Shown here one piece after another: positions 13,101 through 22,559 of a DNA stretch of 64,000 nt (within the stretch, counting starts at the first letter, position 1; the number at the start of each line of letters is the position of its first letter). The notes beneath the pieces were generated by a model, which was not told where the DNA came from, searched no databases, and saw only the letters and a program-made list of their open reading frames with translations. Made by a program: the position numbers and the translations under genes. Source of the DNA: Onchidella celtica (Eukaryota > Mollusca > Gastropoda > Systellommatophora > Onchidiidae); the NCBI GenBank assembly GCA_963931925.1, contig OZ007575.1:28803752-28867751 (forward strand), in the 5' to 3' direction.

Positions 13101-16100
13101 GGGTCGGTTGCCAGTAGCAAGTTCCCCGTAGAGAATTTGTCTGGGGATGCGATCATTTTCCATACGGTGGAGATGTCCAAGCCACCGCAGTCTTTTTTTG
13201 CCTAGGAGAGCCTGAGTTGATGGAATGTTGGCTCGGCTCAGAACTTCGATATTTGAGATCCTGTCTTGCCACTTGATCTTGAGAATTTTGCGTAGGCAGC
13301 GCAGGTGGAAGGAGTTGAGGGATCTTTCATGTTTGGAGTAGGTGGTCCATGTCTCTGAGCCATACAGCAGGGTGCTTAGGACGCAAGTTTGGTACACGAG
13401 TACCTTTGTTTTGATGGTCAGCTTGCTATTGTTCCACACCCTTTTTGAGAGTTTGCCAAAAGCTGTAGCCGCCTTTCCTATTCTGGCATTTATTTCAGTT
13501 GTTATGTCTGTGCTACCACTGATGGTTGAGCCTAGGTAGCAGAATTTTCCCACTTGCTCCAGAGGAGAGCCATTCAGCATGATTGGGTTGGGGTTTCTCA
13601 AGCCTTGTGTCAAAACTACAGTTTTTGAGACACTGATCTTTAGCATGAATTTGTCACAGGCTTTGGCAAGGCTATTGATGAGAGCCTGGAGCGTGGTTTC
13701 ATCGTGGGCCACGATTGCAGCATCATCTGCGAAGAGGAGCTCTTGTAACATAATATGCTCTGTACGAGATTTTGCTTTTAGTCTGGCAACATTAAAAATG
13801 GAGCCGTCCACTCTGGTGTTAATAAGTACTCCACCTGAACATTGACCAAAGGCATTCTTGAGTAGGGCTGCAAAATATATACCAAATAAGGTAGGAGCAA
13901 GAACACATCCCTGCTTCACACCGCTGTTTACAGCAAATGAATTGGATGTGCAGCCCTCAAAGTTGACACATGCCCTCATGTCAGTGTGGAAGGATGCAAT
14001 AAGTTTTAGCAATGTTGGTGGACAGCCTATGGATTTAAGGACTGCATACAGGCCAGATCGGCTTACGGTGTCGAAAGCCTTTGTTAGGTCCACAAAGCAT
14101 GTTATAAGCGGCCTGTTTTGTTCTTTACATTTTTCTTGGATTTGCCAAAGTGCAAATATCATGTCAATAGTTGATCGTTTGCTTCGAAAGCCACATTGTG
14201 TTTCTGGTAAGACTTTTTCCGCCAGTTATTGAAGGCGGCAGAGGATGACGCGAGCAAAAGCCTTTCCAGTAATGCTGAGGAGGGATATGCCTCGATAGTT
14301 GTTGCAGTCGCCTTTGTCTCCTTTGTTCTTGTAAAGTGTGACAATTTTGGCGTCTCTCATATCATGTGGTATCACGCCTTCTTTCCAACACTGCAGTAAC
14401 AGATTATACAGGTGTGGTAATAGTGGGCCTTTTAGGTCTTTTAATACCTCTGCAGGAATGTTGTCACTTCCTGTGGCTTTTCCAGCAGACAGGTGGTCGA
14501 TTGCATTGGAAAGCTCGACTAAGGAAGGTTCAGCGTCAAGTTCGGCCATTATTGGCAGTTTTTGGAGGTGTTCCTCAAAATCTGGTGGAATATTTTTCTC
14601 AGTTGAATACAACAGAGAGTAATGCTCTACCCACCTATTCAGTTGTTCATTTTTATCTGTGATGGGTTCACCATTTACAGACTTAAGTGGGGCGCTCTTG
14701 GTGATGATTGGCCCAAGAGCTACTTTCATCTGACTAAAGGCGGTTTTCATATCTCCCTTTTCATTTGCCTCTTGTATGCTGTTACACAAGTCTGTCCAGT
14801 ATTTGTTGGCGCAACGTCTTACCTCCAGCTGAAGTTTAGCTTTTGCATTTTTCAAACAAGTTTTTGTACTCTGATTGCAATTTTTGTTATACTCATTGAA
14901 AGCAGATTTCTTTTGCTCAATGAGAGGTAGGAGAATTTCGCTGTTCTGGGCTACCCAGTCGTCGTTTGAAACTTTATGCTGTCCAAAAGACTTGATGGCA
15001 CAGTCATGAATTTTTGAACTGAGAGTGTTCCATGTTTCATCTACCGAGTCACATTGGGTGACATTATCCATGCTTTCAGCAAATAACTTTTCAAATGACT
15101 TTCTATTTGATTCATCTCTGATTGCTGTTACATTGATCTTAGGGATTGAAGGGGCTTTTGATCTGTATATTTTCTTGGCCGAAATTTTGATTTTGCTGAC
15201 TACCAGTGCATGGTCGGTGTCACAGTCAGCACTGTGGAGGGAACGAGTTATTTTTATACAGCCCAAACTCTTCCTCCTTGAGAGAATAAGACCAAGGGAG
15301 AGACCAGGTCAATACATTTGGAACTAGTCCGGCTGCAGGAGATGCTGGAAGCCAGTTTGATGCAGTTCTCCCTGACAACCACCTTCGGGTCTCCACTCCT
15401 GATTTTCTGTCTGGGTTTACTCCCATAGCCTTTGCTATCATAGCAACACACAAGGCAGTGTGGTATTTGTATTCAGGGTTACCTTCCCCTAGTCTTCCTC
15501 TCTCCCGAGATGACCCACAAGACAGTGGGGGTGACAGTAGCAGGCTGTATTGTGTACTGTCATACAATAGCAGAAAACTCTGGCCTGACAAAATGAATAA
15601 CAATACAGAAATAAAGTCTGTTTGAAAAAGATTTGTTGTTTTCAATTGCTCCTTTGATGCCAGAAGAACAATTACTTGATTTTTGTTTCTTCATTATTTA
15701 ATACTTTCAGATATAGCCTGCATGCCCAACTACCAAACTATTAAAATTGCACTTAAAATTGTCCATTCATGAACATTTCTTTTTTGGCATGATAGGGTTG
15801 CAATACACAAACCTCAAATTTGAACCACTCTGAATTCCACTGTGGGTTTAATGATTTCTTGCAAACATCAGTTTTGAATATGTCTGCACCAAATCGAATC
15901 TGCAAAATACAAGCTGACCCATGAATAAAAATGTCCCCCCACCCCAAAAAGAAACTGTGATAAAATCAAGATTTTAGTGATGCAGTGAGCTGAGTTTTAG
16001 TAATAGTAGGACCTTCATCACACAACCATTGACTAAATATAATCTGATATTTCAAGACTTGCTTTCATGCAGCTTTCACCATTTTTTTACTTTCTTCAGG

Positions 16101-16784
16101 GAAAATTGAGAAAGAAGAGTGGCCATCCTTGAATTCTGCGGGGATGTCATCTTTCGGCATACAGATATACCATTACTAATTAGGCTAATTAGCGATTACA
16201 CTTGAAAAAAGTGAATCCAGAATGTAATAATCTTTCCAAGACACTTCAATAATTTGCACTATAAATGCTCTAGCTATTGAATTATGTTTCCCAGGTACTT
16301 ATTATACAAACCTCCCCAATAGTTCTTTCTATTTCACATTCGTTTTTTGTATTTTTTGAAATACTGGAAACTTGTTGTTAAAATTTTTATGCAATAAAAA
16401 CTGATACAAAATATACTTCCTTAACTGACTTAATCCTAATCATCAAAATGAATTAACTGCATCCTTTGATCTGAGACAAAAATGTGCGTCTTTAATTGAA
16501 CAGCTTGCAATTAATACAAAACCATCTTAAAAGCAAATACAATTATCAATGAAAATAGACTCCTCACCCAACAGAAAGCAAAAAGAAGTGTGAAAAAAAC
16601 CCAGAAAACTAAGCTTGACAGTGCCACAGGGGAAAGGAGAAAAGACAGAAGGAAAAGGACAGGGGGAAAAAAAGGAAAGAAATAAACAGCCTACTTCCAC
16701 AAAAGCATCTGTGAGTTCGCTAGCTCTGTCCATGACGGGAAGATCACGGGCACTCAGAATACGAACTTTCACTCTTCCTGGCAT
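3987..16784 (-). CDS. C2CD5: C2CD5 (C2 domain-containing protein 5), 5' part of gene, coding exons 1-8
   Basis: Eight minus-strand exons (16784-16695, 15899-15813, 12357-12317, 10842-10712, 7942-7847, 6571-6425, 4695-4635, 4124-3987) join in phase to about 263 residues, close throughout to the N-terminus of vertebrate C2CD5. The protein starts MPGRVKVRILSARDLPVMDR and holds a C2 domain at about residues 1-110. Aspartates D19, D26, D76, D78 and D84 fall at the same numbers as the calcium ligands of human C2CD5. Family landmarks follow: SGWFPIYDT, FRQSSCG, EELVVNDDPEYQW, RTPRASNEARQR and FDLEGESGIVVRAIGTA. In mammals C2CD5 (CDP138) is an AKT2 substrate that binds membrane in a calcium-dependent way and promotes GLUT4-vesicle fusion; that role here is inferred. 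A tttttag acceptor abuts the ATG, so the 5' UTR probably lies in an upstream exon. The C-terminal part is outside or unrecognised. Confidence 0.95.
4635..4695 (-). CDS. C2CD5: C2CD5 coding exon 7 (61-nt exon)
   Basis: Acceptor tttcag|GAACCC and donor CTAGG|GTAACT. It encodes GTLQRKLGVKVMEMGGNAVL, matching GELQRKIGLKVLEMRGNAVV of vertebrates. Phase: G + GA at the start, GG at the end. Confidence 0.93.
5141..6336. mobile_element. pogo/Tigger-like (Tc1/mariner) non-autonomous DNA transposon
   Basis: The left end CAGTGGAGCCCGTATAGATC and the reverse complement of the right end CAGTGGAGTCCATGTAAACC form a terminal inverted repeat. Most mismatches over the first 24 bases are transitions. Each end is flanked by TA (5139-5140 and 6337-6338), the Tc1/mariner target. 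The right subterminal region holds TTCGAACTCGAATTA, typical of pogo/Tigger ends. No transposase frame was recognised in the 1.2 kb. It lies in the C2CD5 intron between exons 6 and 7. Confidence 0.8.
6425..6571 (-). CDS. C2CD5: C2CD5 coding exon 6
   Basis: Acceptor gtgcag|TTCCTT and donor CTTGCAG|GTTAAT, 147 nt. It encodes IPSGWRMQNILGFIEELVVN then DDPEYQWIEKIRTPRASNEARQR, the best conserved segment behind the C2 domain. Confidence 0.95.
7847..7942 (-). CDS. C2CD5: C2CD5 coding exon 5
   Basis: Acceptor tctgcag|GTTTGAG and donor TTCTGCA|GTAAGT, 96 nt. It encodes LRGELNVQVRVELFSDFNKF then RQSSCGIQFFC. It matches GEINVVVKVDLFNDLNRFRQSSCGVKFFC of vertebrate C2CD5. Confidence 0.95.
8089..8103 (+). 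repeat. Poly(G) run of 15
   Basis: An uninterrupted run of 15 G follows a T7 run, in the C2CD5 intron between exons 4 and 5. It is one of about fifteen G or C runs of ten or more in the window. Confidence 0.95.
8662..9425. repeat. 382-bp tandem duplication (two copies)
   Basis: AATGGGGACACGATTGACC begins at both 8662 and 9044, and the two 382-bp units are nearly identical. They differ at a few positions, for example CACTGTACTCC against CATTGTACCCC, and in the length of a T run. The array sits in the C2CD5 intron between exons 4 and 5. It holds no recognised coding sequence. Confidence 0.95.
10079..10364. mobile_element. Probable piggyBac-like MITE
   Basis: CCCTCTTATTGC at the left and the reverse complement CCCTCTTAATGC at the right form a short terminal inverted repeat (11 of 12). 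The flanks are ATAA on the left and TTAA on the right, compatible with a degraded piggyBac TTAA target duplication. Near the right end are two palindromes, GCCACGGTCGTGGC and GGGCCACGATCATGGCCC. It lies in the C2CD5 intron between exons 4 and 5. The short TIR and imperfect flank keep this provisional. Confidence 0.5.
10712..10842 (-). CDS. C2CD5: C2CD5 coding exon 4
   Basis: Acceptor tttcag|AGTACT and donor GCATG|GTAAGT. It encodes VLDYDTYSAHDTIGKVYIDL and then NPLL...ISGWFPIYDTMHG. This supplies the loop-3 aspartates D76, D78 and D84 of the C2 calcium site. Length is 131 nt and phases agree with both neighbours. Confidence 0.95.
11334..11981 (+). mobile_element. tRNA-derived SINE, copy 1 (full length)
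   Basis: The head starts GGGGACAAGGTGGTCTAGAG. It has an A-box-like TGGTCTAGAGG (about 11344) and a B-box-like GGTTCTAAACC (11387-11397). The stretch CTCGCCT...CCCGGGTTC resembles tRNA-Gly(GCC). A family-specific body follows, with CTTCTCGGATAAGGACGAAA and GGAGGGCCCGTGTGCACGTT, then a GA-rich stretch, then a tail GCGCTATATAAATGCTATAC and (ATT)n. Minus-strand copies lie at 61453-62125 and, older and shorter, at 36001-36251. It sits in the C2CD5 intron between exons 3 and 4, opposite to the gene. Confidence 0.88.
12317..12357 (-). CDS. C2CD5: C2CD5 coding exon 3 (41-nt exon)
   Basis: A very short exon, acceptor ctag|GTTGAC and donor TTTAAG|GTAAAA, encoding VDDEVLQDEPLDL plus two bases of the next codon. 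It matches VDDEDLQDEPLQ of the vertebrate protein. The downstream phase (AG + A = Arg) is satisfied by exon 4. Confidence 0.93.
12749..15590 (-). mobile_element. APE-type non-LTR retrotransposon (LINE), copy 1, internally deleted
   Basis: This is the same family as 51385-55335, in the opposite orientation. It shares the exact 5' edge (TGTCAGGCCAGAG) and the 3' edge (CTAAAGGCCATAT), followed here by an A-rich tail. Its 2,842 bp equal the length of the other copy minus one 1,107-bp gap that removes most of the 5' leader and the endonuclease. The gap junction lies between 15292 and 15291. No other clear indel was seen. It sits in the C2CD5 intron between exons 2 and 3, in the same orientation as the gene. 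No target duplication was convincing. Confidence 0.93.
12801..15291 (-). pseudogene. LINE ORF2 remnant: reverse transcriptase and C-terminal zinc finger, endonuclease lost
   Basis: The frame starts within the last endonuclease motif (HSADCDTDHALVV) and runs through the RT, including LLFADDAAIVAHD. It ends with the RWLGHLHRMEND region and a C-terminal C2HC finger. A single nonsense change (TAA at 14226-14228, CAA in the other copy) splits it into 346- and 453-codon stretches. Otherwise it differs from the 52-55 kb copy by a handful of residues, for example ALW/ALR, APT/APA and ARIG/ARIV. That marks a recent insertion. It cannot make a working protein, having lost the endonuclease and gained a stop. 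Confidence 0.92.
15813..15899 (-). CDS. C2CD5: C2CD5 coding exon 2
   Basis: Twenty-nine codons, phase 0 at both ends: ttttgcag|ATTCGA to TTTGAG|GTTTGT. It encodes IRFGADIFKTDV followed by the strongly conserved SLNPQWNSEWFKFE stretch of the C2 domain. Confidence 0.95.
16695..16784 (-). CDS. C2CD5: C2CD5 coding exon 1
   Basis: Thirty codons from ATG to FVE, phase 0 at the donor (GAA|GTAGGC). It holds the first two C2-domain aspartates, D19 and D26. The ATG follows a polypyrimidine-AG acceptor directly, which suggests the exon begins at or right beside the start codon. Confidence 0.93.
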
Positions 16785-16832
16785 CTAAAAATGATATATA
16801 ATCATAATGATCAATAACTATTTTTTAATTCC

Positions 16833-16976
16833 GTCATGTCCTAGATAGAAGACTAAAAGACCGATAAAATGCACCTAGGAATGATATGCATGTGGTTCAT
16901 TTTAATGACATCAATATAGCTAACAGTACTGTCTAGTCTTAAACCAATTTAAATAATACATCTCAAAAATGGTACC
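16833..16976. repeat. Dispersed ~150-bp repeat, copy 2
   Basis: This matches the block at 3616-3766 and ends with the same AAACCAATTTAAATAATA and CTCAAAAATGGTACC. It lies immediately upstream of C2CD5 exon 1 on the minus strand, its edge about 49 bp from the start codon, so it forms the end of the upstream intron or part of the 5' flank. Confidence 0.8.
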
Positions 16977-16979
16977 AAT

Positions 16980-19900
16980 ATTATTATTACCGTTATAACA
17001 AAATAATTAATTGACTGTCACAAACCTATGTGTGACATAATTGTCCACTTTTAAGTTAAGATTTTACTGACAGGATCTTAGTATAACTGCCTCTATCTCA
17101 TTTCTATTGGCAGTGACTTTTTAGATAATGAGAAAAGGATGGTTCTTTGCAATTCATATCACCCAAATTGTTTTTTCAAATTGTTTTGTGAACTGAACTA
17201 TATGCACTCGTGTTGAATAAGAAATGCCTGAACTGAAATGGGGAAGCAAGTCATTTAATATAAATGTGCAGTGAAATCTGAATCAGATTCAAAACATGAA
17301 AATTCACAATTCATGGATATATAATAACTATATTAGAACAGATGTCATCACCATGTGGCATCACACTCATCCATAAATAATTTCTACCATAAAATTCCCT
17401 CTAGAATACATAATTTTTATCAAGGAAGAGTTGGCACCAGCTTTCCCATCTCTATTTTATTACGATAAGCAGCTCAGTACTGTCTTGTAATACTCCTGGA
17501 GACTAGAGTGTGAACTTTACTTTAAGTTTGCATGAATCTAACTACATATATTATCTCCATACAAATTCTGACATGTGAGTGAAAAGTACAGTTCAATTGG
17601 CTTCAATAATGCGAGTGTCGAGTGCGCATGGCAGTAAAAGCAAAATTTCTAGTACCTTTGGTGAAAATACATAGTACTACAGACCGGATACTTTTTTTTT
17701 TCACAAAACATCCATGCACCGTTGATACTAGGCCTTGACCTAGATTTCTTGGTTAACTGCCATACTGTGTGTCTGTCAGCATCATCACTTCTTCCGGAGT
17801 CAGGTCAAGGTTAAAAAGAAATAGTAAAACACTGTGCATTTGATGTATCGCTACAGCATCTCGCCGATATCGCCAAATCTTTCATCTTTGCCAAGCAACT
17901 GCTCCACACAACAATCATATTGGAAGTGTGGACGACAGTATGTCGATAATCAGAAGAAGAAGGGACATAATTTAGACACTTTTCCCATTGTGGTGAAATT
18001 TGATCTCTTCCCCCACCCCCTTTTTTTGTGTTCTCTTCCACCACTAATCTGCTAATTTGACTTTCTCTTTACTCAATGCAATTCAGACGGTCCCACTGAA
18101 GTTGAGATATTAGGATTGCACTAGGTCAGACTGTTGTTTTTTTAATTTCAATTGTAAGCAGCACCACAGACAGGAAAGATAAATGTACTATGTCAGTTTC
18201 AGCAACAGGAAGAGAAAATGGATGGATTTTAGATAGGCAGGATATGCAGGCATTGTACTAAATCTGAATTATGACTATAAATTTAATGTCTATTGTTTCT
18301 CACCCACACCTCTACCCTCTAGTCCCTTCTCTAGACAAATGACATGTGAACAAAATGAACTGTAAGCACACACCCTGCACATTACTGTATGTAAATTGTA
18401 ATCTGCATAATCTCATCAAATGCATGCAGATAAGGAACTGAACAGCGAGTTACAGTGTTTTCAATTCATTTTCACAAAGAGTTGGAAACTGCCAGTTAAT
18501 TTCTAACCACTATATTAGCAGAGTCACATATATTTTTCAGTACTAACTTGTGACTAAATGTCACTGACCCAACCAGTCAACAAAATTGTTTGTTAGCCTA
18601 TTTTTTTGGTTTGCGACAGGACTGTATTTCTGAAAACAAGTCAATCCCTAAACAAATGGTTTTCTCCAGATTGGCACACTCTATGAGCCAATGTGGGTAT
18701 TTGGGGCAAACATAATTTCAGAGCTTGTTACTGATTGGTTCCTAGACACAGACAGCTCTAGATGATGGTCAGTTCAGGAGAAAATGAGATAGATCTAGGT
18801 TCTTTTGTGTTTTTTTTTTCAAATTTGTAGAGCAACAGTTCGCATGTCGATGTTATGATTCTTGATAGTGTGGAGAGAGCGTTTGAAAGCTTTGACTTTG
18901 TGATTCCAACTAGATTCTAGATTTAGAGGTCCTCTGGTTAACATGTTCTTGTCACAACCTTTGATTTGGAAGAGACAAAGTGAGCAGTAAGATTGTAGTA
19001 ACATCTCAAAGACGGACATTATCTGAATCAAGAAATCACACCTTCAAATCACACAACATGTGTCTGTTTCAGTTTGACTACCCGTATTTTCATTGTGAAC
19101 ACAGTGGATGCTTGGGAACGCGAAATCCTGATGGCACGCTTATCGCAGTATGAGGGTTAAACACTGCCATAATAACATAAGCACTGTTTCGAGTGCGTAA
19201 CCTGAAATACAGTCTAAGACTATTTCTCGTGTAAGATGTAAGGCTTTTCCTGGTGCAAGGCTGTTCCCGATGTTTTCATTAGCACAGTGGTTGTATGGTG
19301 TCTACTGCAGTACTGGAGGTCGAGACTGCCAAGATAATTATGAATGCGCGAGACAATTACAGTTCTGCACAAAAACTTTGGGAGGATTTTTTTTTATCGC
19401 CAGACACCGAATCCAAACGTAACCTAAACCCAATGATTCGACGTTTATAAGCAATACCTTGGATCACGAAAATGATGCTCTCGATGGTTTCAGTTGCCGT
19501 CTTTTGATTCATTCAGCTGGTACAAAGGTGAACTACTCTAGTTTCTTAGAATGTGCGAGATTACAACAAGAGTTAATTTGCCTGTCTTCGGAAACAAGTG
19601 ATTTCGTTATTTTGGGGTATCTCTTCAAAATACACTTCTTTAAGAAGATAAAATACTGTAATAATTATTTCATCCCTTGCCCACTTCAATTTGAATTAAC
19701 TGAGAACGTGTGTTGTCTTCCGGCTTTAATCCTTTCTATTCTAATATTCACATGATGCTGTGCGACTGTCCTGAAAAAGATACATGTTTACCAAGGAATT
19801 GATGTTTACACATCTCTTGCTATTTTTATATCTAAATGAGACAACATCTGAGACTCGGTATACCGTCATCAGATGACAAGAAAGATAATGAAATATTATA

Positions 19901-21980
19901 AAAACCACAGAAAAACTGTGGGGTCGCAGCAAGGCTATATGCAATGTCAAAATATCCGCCATTTTCTGTCTTCTCTGTTAGTTTGCATTGTATCGTTTGG
20001 GTATTATTTCTTATGCGAGGCTTTGCTACGTAGGCCTACAACTTTTTCTTTTGGCCCAATTTTGACAAGAAAGATGACGTCGAGTGCACAGTTATGAGAG
20101 AAAGGAAAACAAATTTAAGGTGGTTTTTGTTGTTGTTGTTGTTGTTCTGCGGCCATGATGCAGAAGTAGGCAGGGGGCACTAACTTAGCTGTTAAACGGC
20201 GTCTAATATAATTTCCGCACAGACAAAATAATATCCACCTCTTGTCTATTAACGTATACTGATAGTGTTGTAATGTTGTGATATGAATGGGGTGGTTTGT
20301 CAAGGAATTCACAGAGCATGTCAGTGAAATTGTTGATCTTTTTCTTCTTTTTTTTCCAAATGAGCCCCTAATCCTGCACGCCTTGTGAAGTACCTGAATA
20401 CTAAATTGTTATCACAGTATCACTAATCAGGGATATCTGATTAATTCACGAACACCTGCGCGCAAGATGCACGTATACATCAAATCAATAAATAAGTCCA
20501 TGCTGTTTTGATAACACAACAAACTCGTACATCATGCATTGATGAAACTCACATTAGTAACGCAAATCAGCTCATCGTAGCATACGCCTACTGTGATAAG
20601 AATCAACGCGTGAAAATTATTTGTCCTGGAAAGGCACCCCCTATGCTTCTCCTCTTCTCCTCTCCTTGTTGTTTTGTTATAAAGTTCTTTTTCCCCTTCT
20701 CCATTTTTTTCTTCATCCACACAAAGTCAAAATTCAGTTCCTTCGGACTGGATTCCTTGTTCCTCACGAAAATCATCAGGCTTGACGTCTTGATATAGTC
20801 GATCACGTTCGACCCCCGCCACCCCCCTCCCCCCCCCCCCAAAAAAAAACATTCCCAGGATGAAGAAAGCTTGCCAAGACCATAACCTACGCTAACATAA
20901 CCTTTCTGACAGTGCCTTCAGGTTAATCACCGTGTTTAAATCGGCTTTTCATACTTCGGACTAGTAATAATAGTGCCTGTATTGTATACCTGTCCTCTTG
21001 TAATCTGATGCTGTTCGTTGGCGCCGCCAGTTTGATAAAATGTTTCTCATTTTACACTATAGAATATGTTGACGAAGCCACACTCTCTTCTGAGACTAAC
21101 AAACACCATGTCAACTAACGTAAACCAGACTTATTTCCGTAAACCCAAGTGCTACAGCCTTTGGTGATGACAATTCAGAGGGACGAGATCGAAGTGCCAG
21201 CGTTGGCTTCTCGGGCGAATGCAGAACAATGGCCAGGATAACCGTGACTGTGATTTGATTGTTGCAGCAGAAAGATACGTACAACGAAAATCGCCAGATG
21301 ACCCATAGCAATGTCATTATGGCCAGAGGTTTTTAGGGGGACATTCAATACTGTCCAAGTCAGATCAATTCCATTAACTTCCCAGCAGGACAAGCATTAA
21401 GGTGTGACCCTCTTTTTTTGTATGCCGTGGAAGGCAGTTAGGTGTGCCTTGTACTCAACCTTTCTTCGTCTACCTTTGTGCGTGTTTATAATAAGAGTGT
21501 ATGGGACGGACAAAGATGAGTGTGTTTTAACTTTTATATGAGTCTACAGATGTCTTACCCGGTTTGTTTTACCAAAGAACTCCTTTAGCTGCTCCGCTCT
21601 CTCTGTAGCGTAAAATAAATTGGTTGCATCGGCTTATATAGTCCTCGCTGTTGTTCTTGTTTGTTTTCAAATAGAACAATTTACGTCATACATTAATAGA
21701 TAGAAATAATGTGAAATGGAGCACCAGCTTCTACGCGCAAGAAGGACTCTTATGATACCGATATTGGTTATTATTCAGATCATAAACATTAATTCAAAAA
21801 CACCAGTTTTATCAAGGCAACTGAAACAGACGGTCAATGAAATGTAATTCTGCCACAAGAGTACTTTATGTGATTTAAAGTAGTATAATATGCCAGTATT
21901 TATTTTGCCTCCCTTCCCGATATTTTCCCTTGTTGTTTCACCCTTAACGTCTCTTATTTCAGTTGTTACAAACATGTATA
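16980..21980. other. Upstream flank or 5' intron of C2CD5; no gene recognised
   Basis: About 5 kb with only short frames that show no recognisable family motif. The acceptor next to the C2CD5 ATG implies that a 5' UTR exon and promoter lie somewhere to the right, but I cannot place them. A (GTT)n run lies near 20126-20147 and a C12 run at 20829-20840. Confidence 0.4.
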
Positions 21981-21981
21981 C

Positions 21982-22070
21982 TGACAGACAGACAGACAAA
22001 CAGATAGACAGACAGACAGACAGGGTGGCAGGCAGACAGATAGACACAGACAGGCAGATAGATAGATAGT
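21982..22070 (+). repeat. (CAGA)n microsatellite, imperfect
   Basis: Interrupted CAGA/GATA repeats over about 90 bp. The long reading frames here on the minus strand (runs of VCLSVCLS) are products of the repeat. Confidence 0.9.
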
Positions 22071-22459
22071 GTGTGGGTATGAGTGTGTATGTGGATGATT
22101 GGATTTGGTGCCATGTGGTTAAAGCCTTTAAATAGTGTTCGAATTTCAAACTTTGTCCAGATCCGCAAAATGTCCTTAAAATACCAAAGAATACATAAGA
22201 TCTGTAAGAAGTTTAAAGCTGTTGTCAAAGAAAACTAAAACTGAGCGCTGCTTTAAATCGTTTATTCCATAATCAACTAGGATGTTACAATAATGTCGTC
22301 ATCTTGATCGTAATCTGTGTACAGTTGAACTGTGTCCTGTGTGACAGGTCAATGTGTTTTAATAACGGAAGCATATTGTGTGCACTGTTAATTTTGTTTA
22401 TTTATTAGTGTGTGTGTATATATGTGTGTATGCGTGTGCGCGCTATATATCATAATTTC

Positions 22460-22552
22460 TGTTTCTGTAACTGTATTGTTATGTATTCAATGATCAAAAC
22501 AAATTTCCTTGTACAAGGACGAATAAAATTTATCTTATCTTATCTTATCTTA
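22460..22552 (+). mobile_element. Probable retroposon 3' end with (TTATC)n tail
   Basis: AATTTCCTTGTACAAGGACG then AATAAAATTTATC precedes about four to five TTATC units (22529-22552). This arrangement, a stem-like CCTTGTACAAGG followed by AATAAA and a short tandem tail, is common at the 3' ends of LINEs and their SINEs. The 5' extent is undetermined and no coding remnant was seen. Confidence 0.5.
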
Positions 22553-22559
22553 AATTGTC

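Noticed and set aside
12861-15327. Plus-strand frames of 60-124 codons opposite the LINE
   Set aside because: These are antisense shadows of the LINE ORF. The same shadows recur opposite the copy at 52-55 kb.
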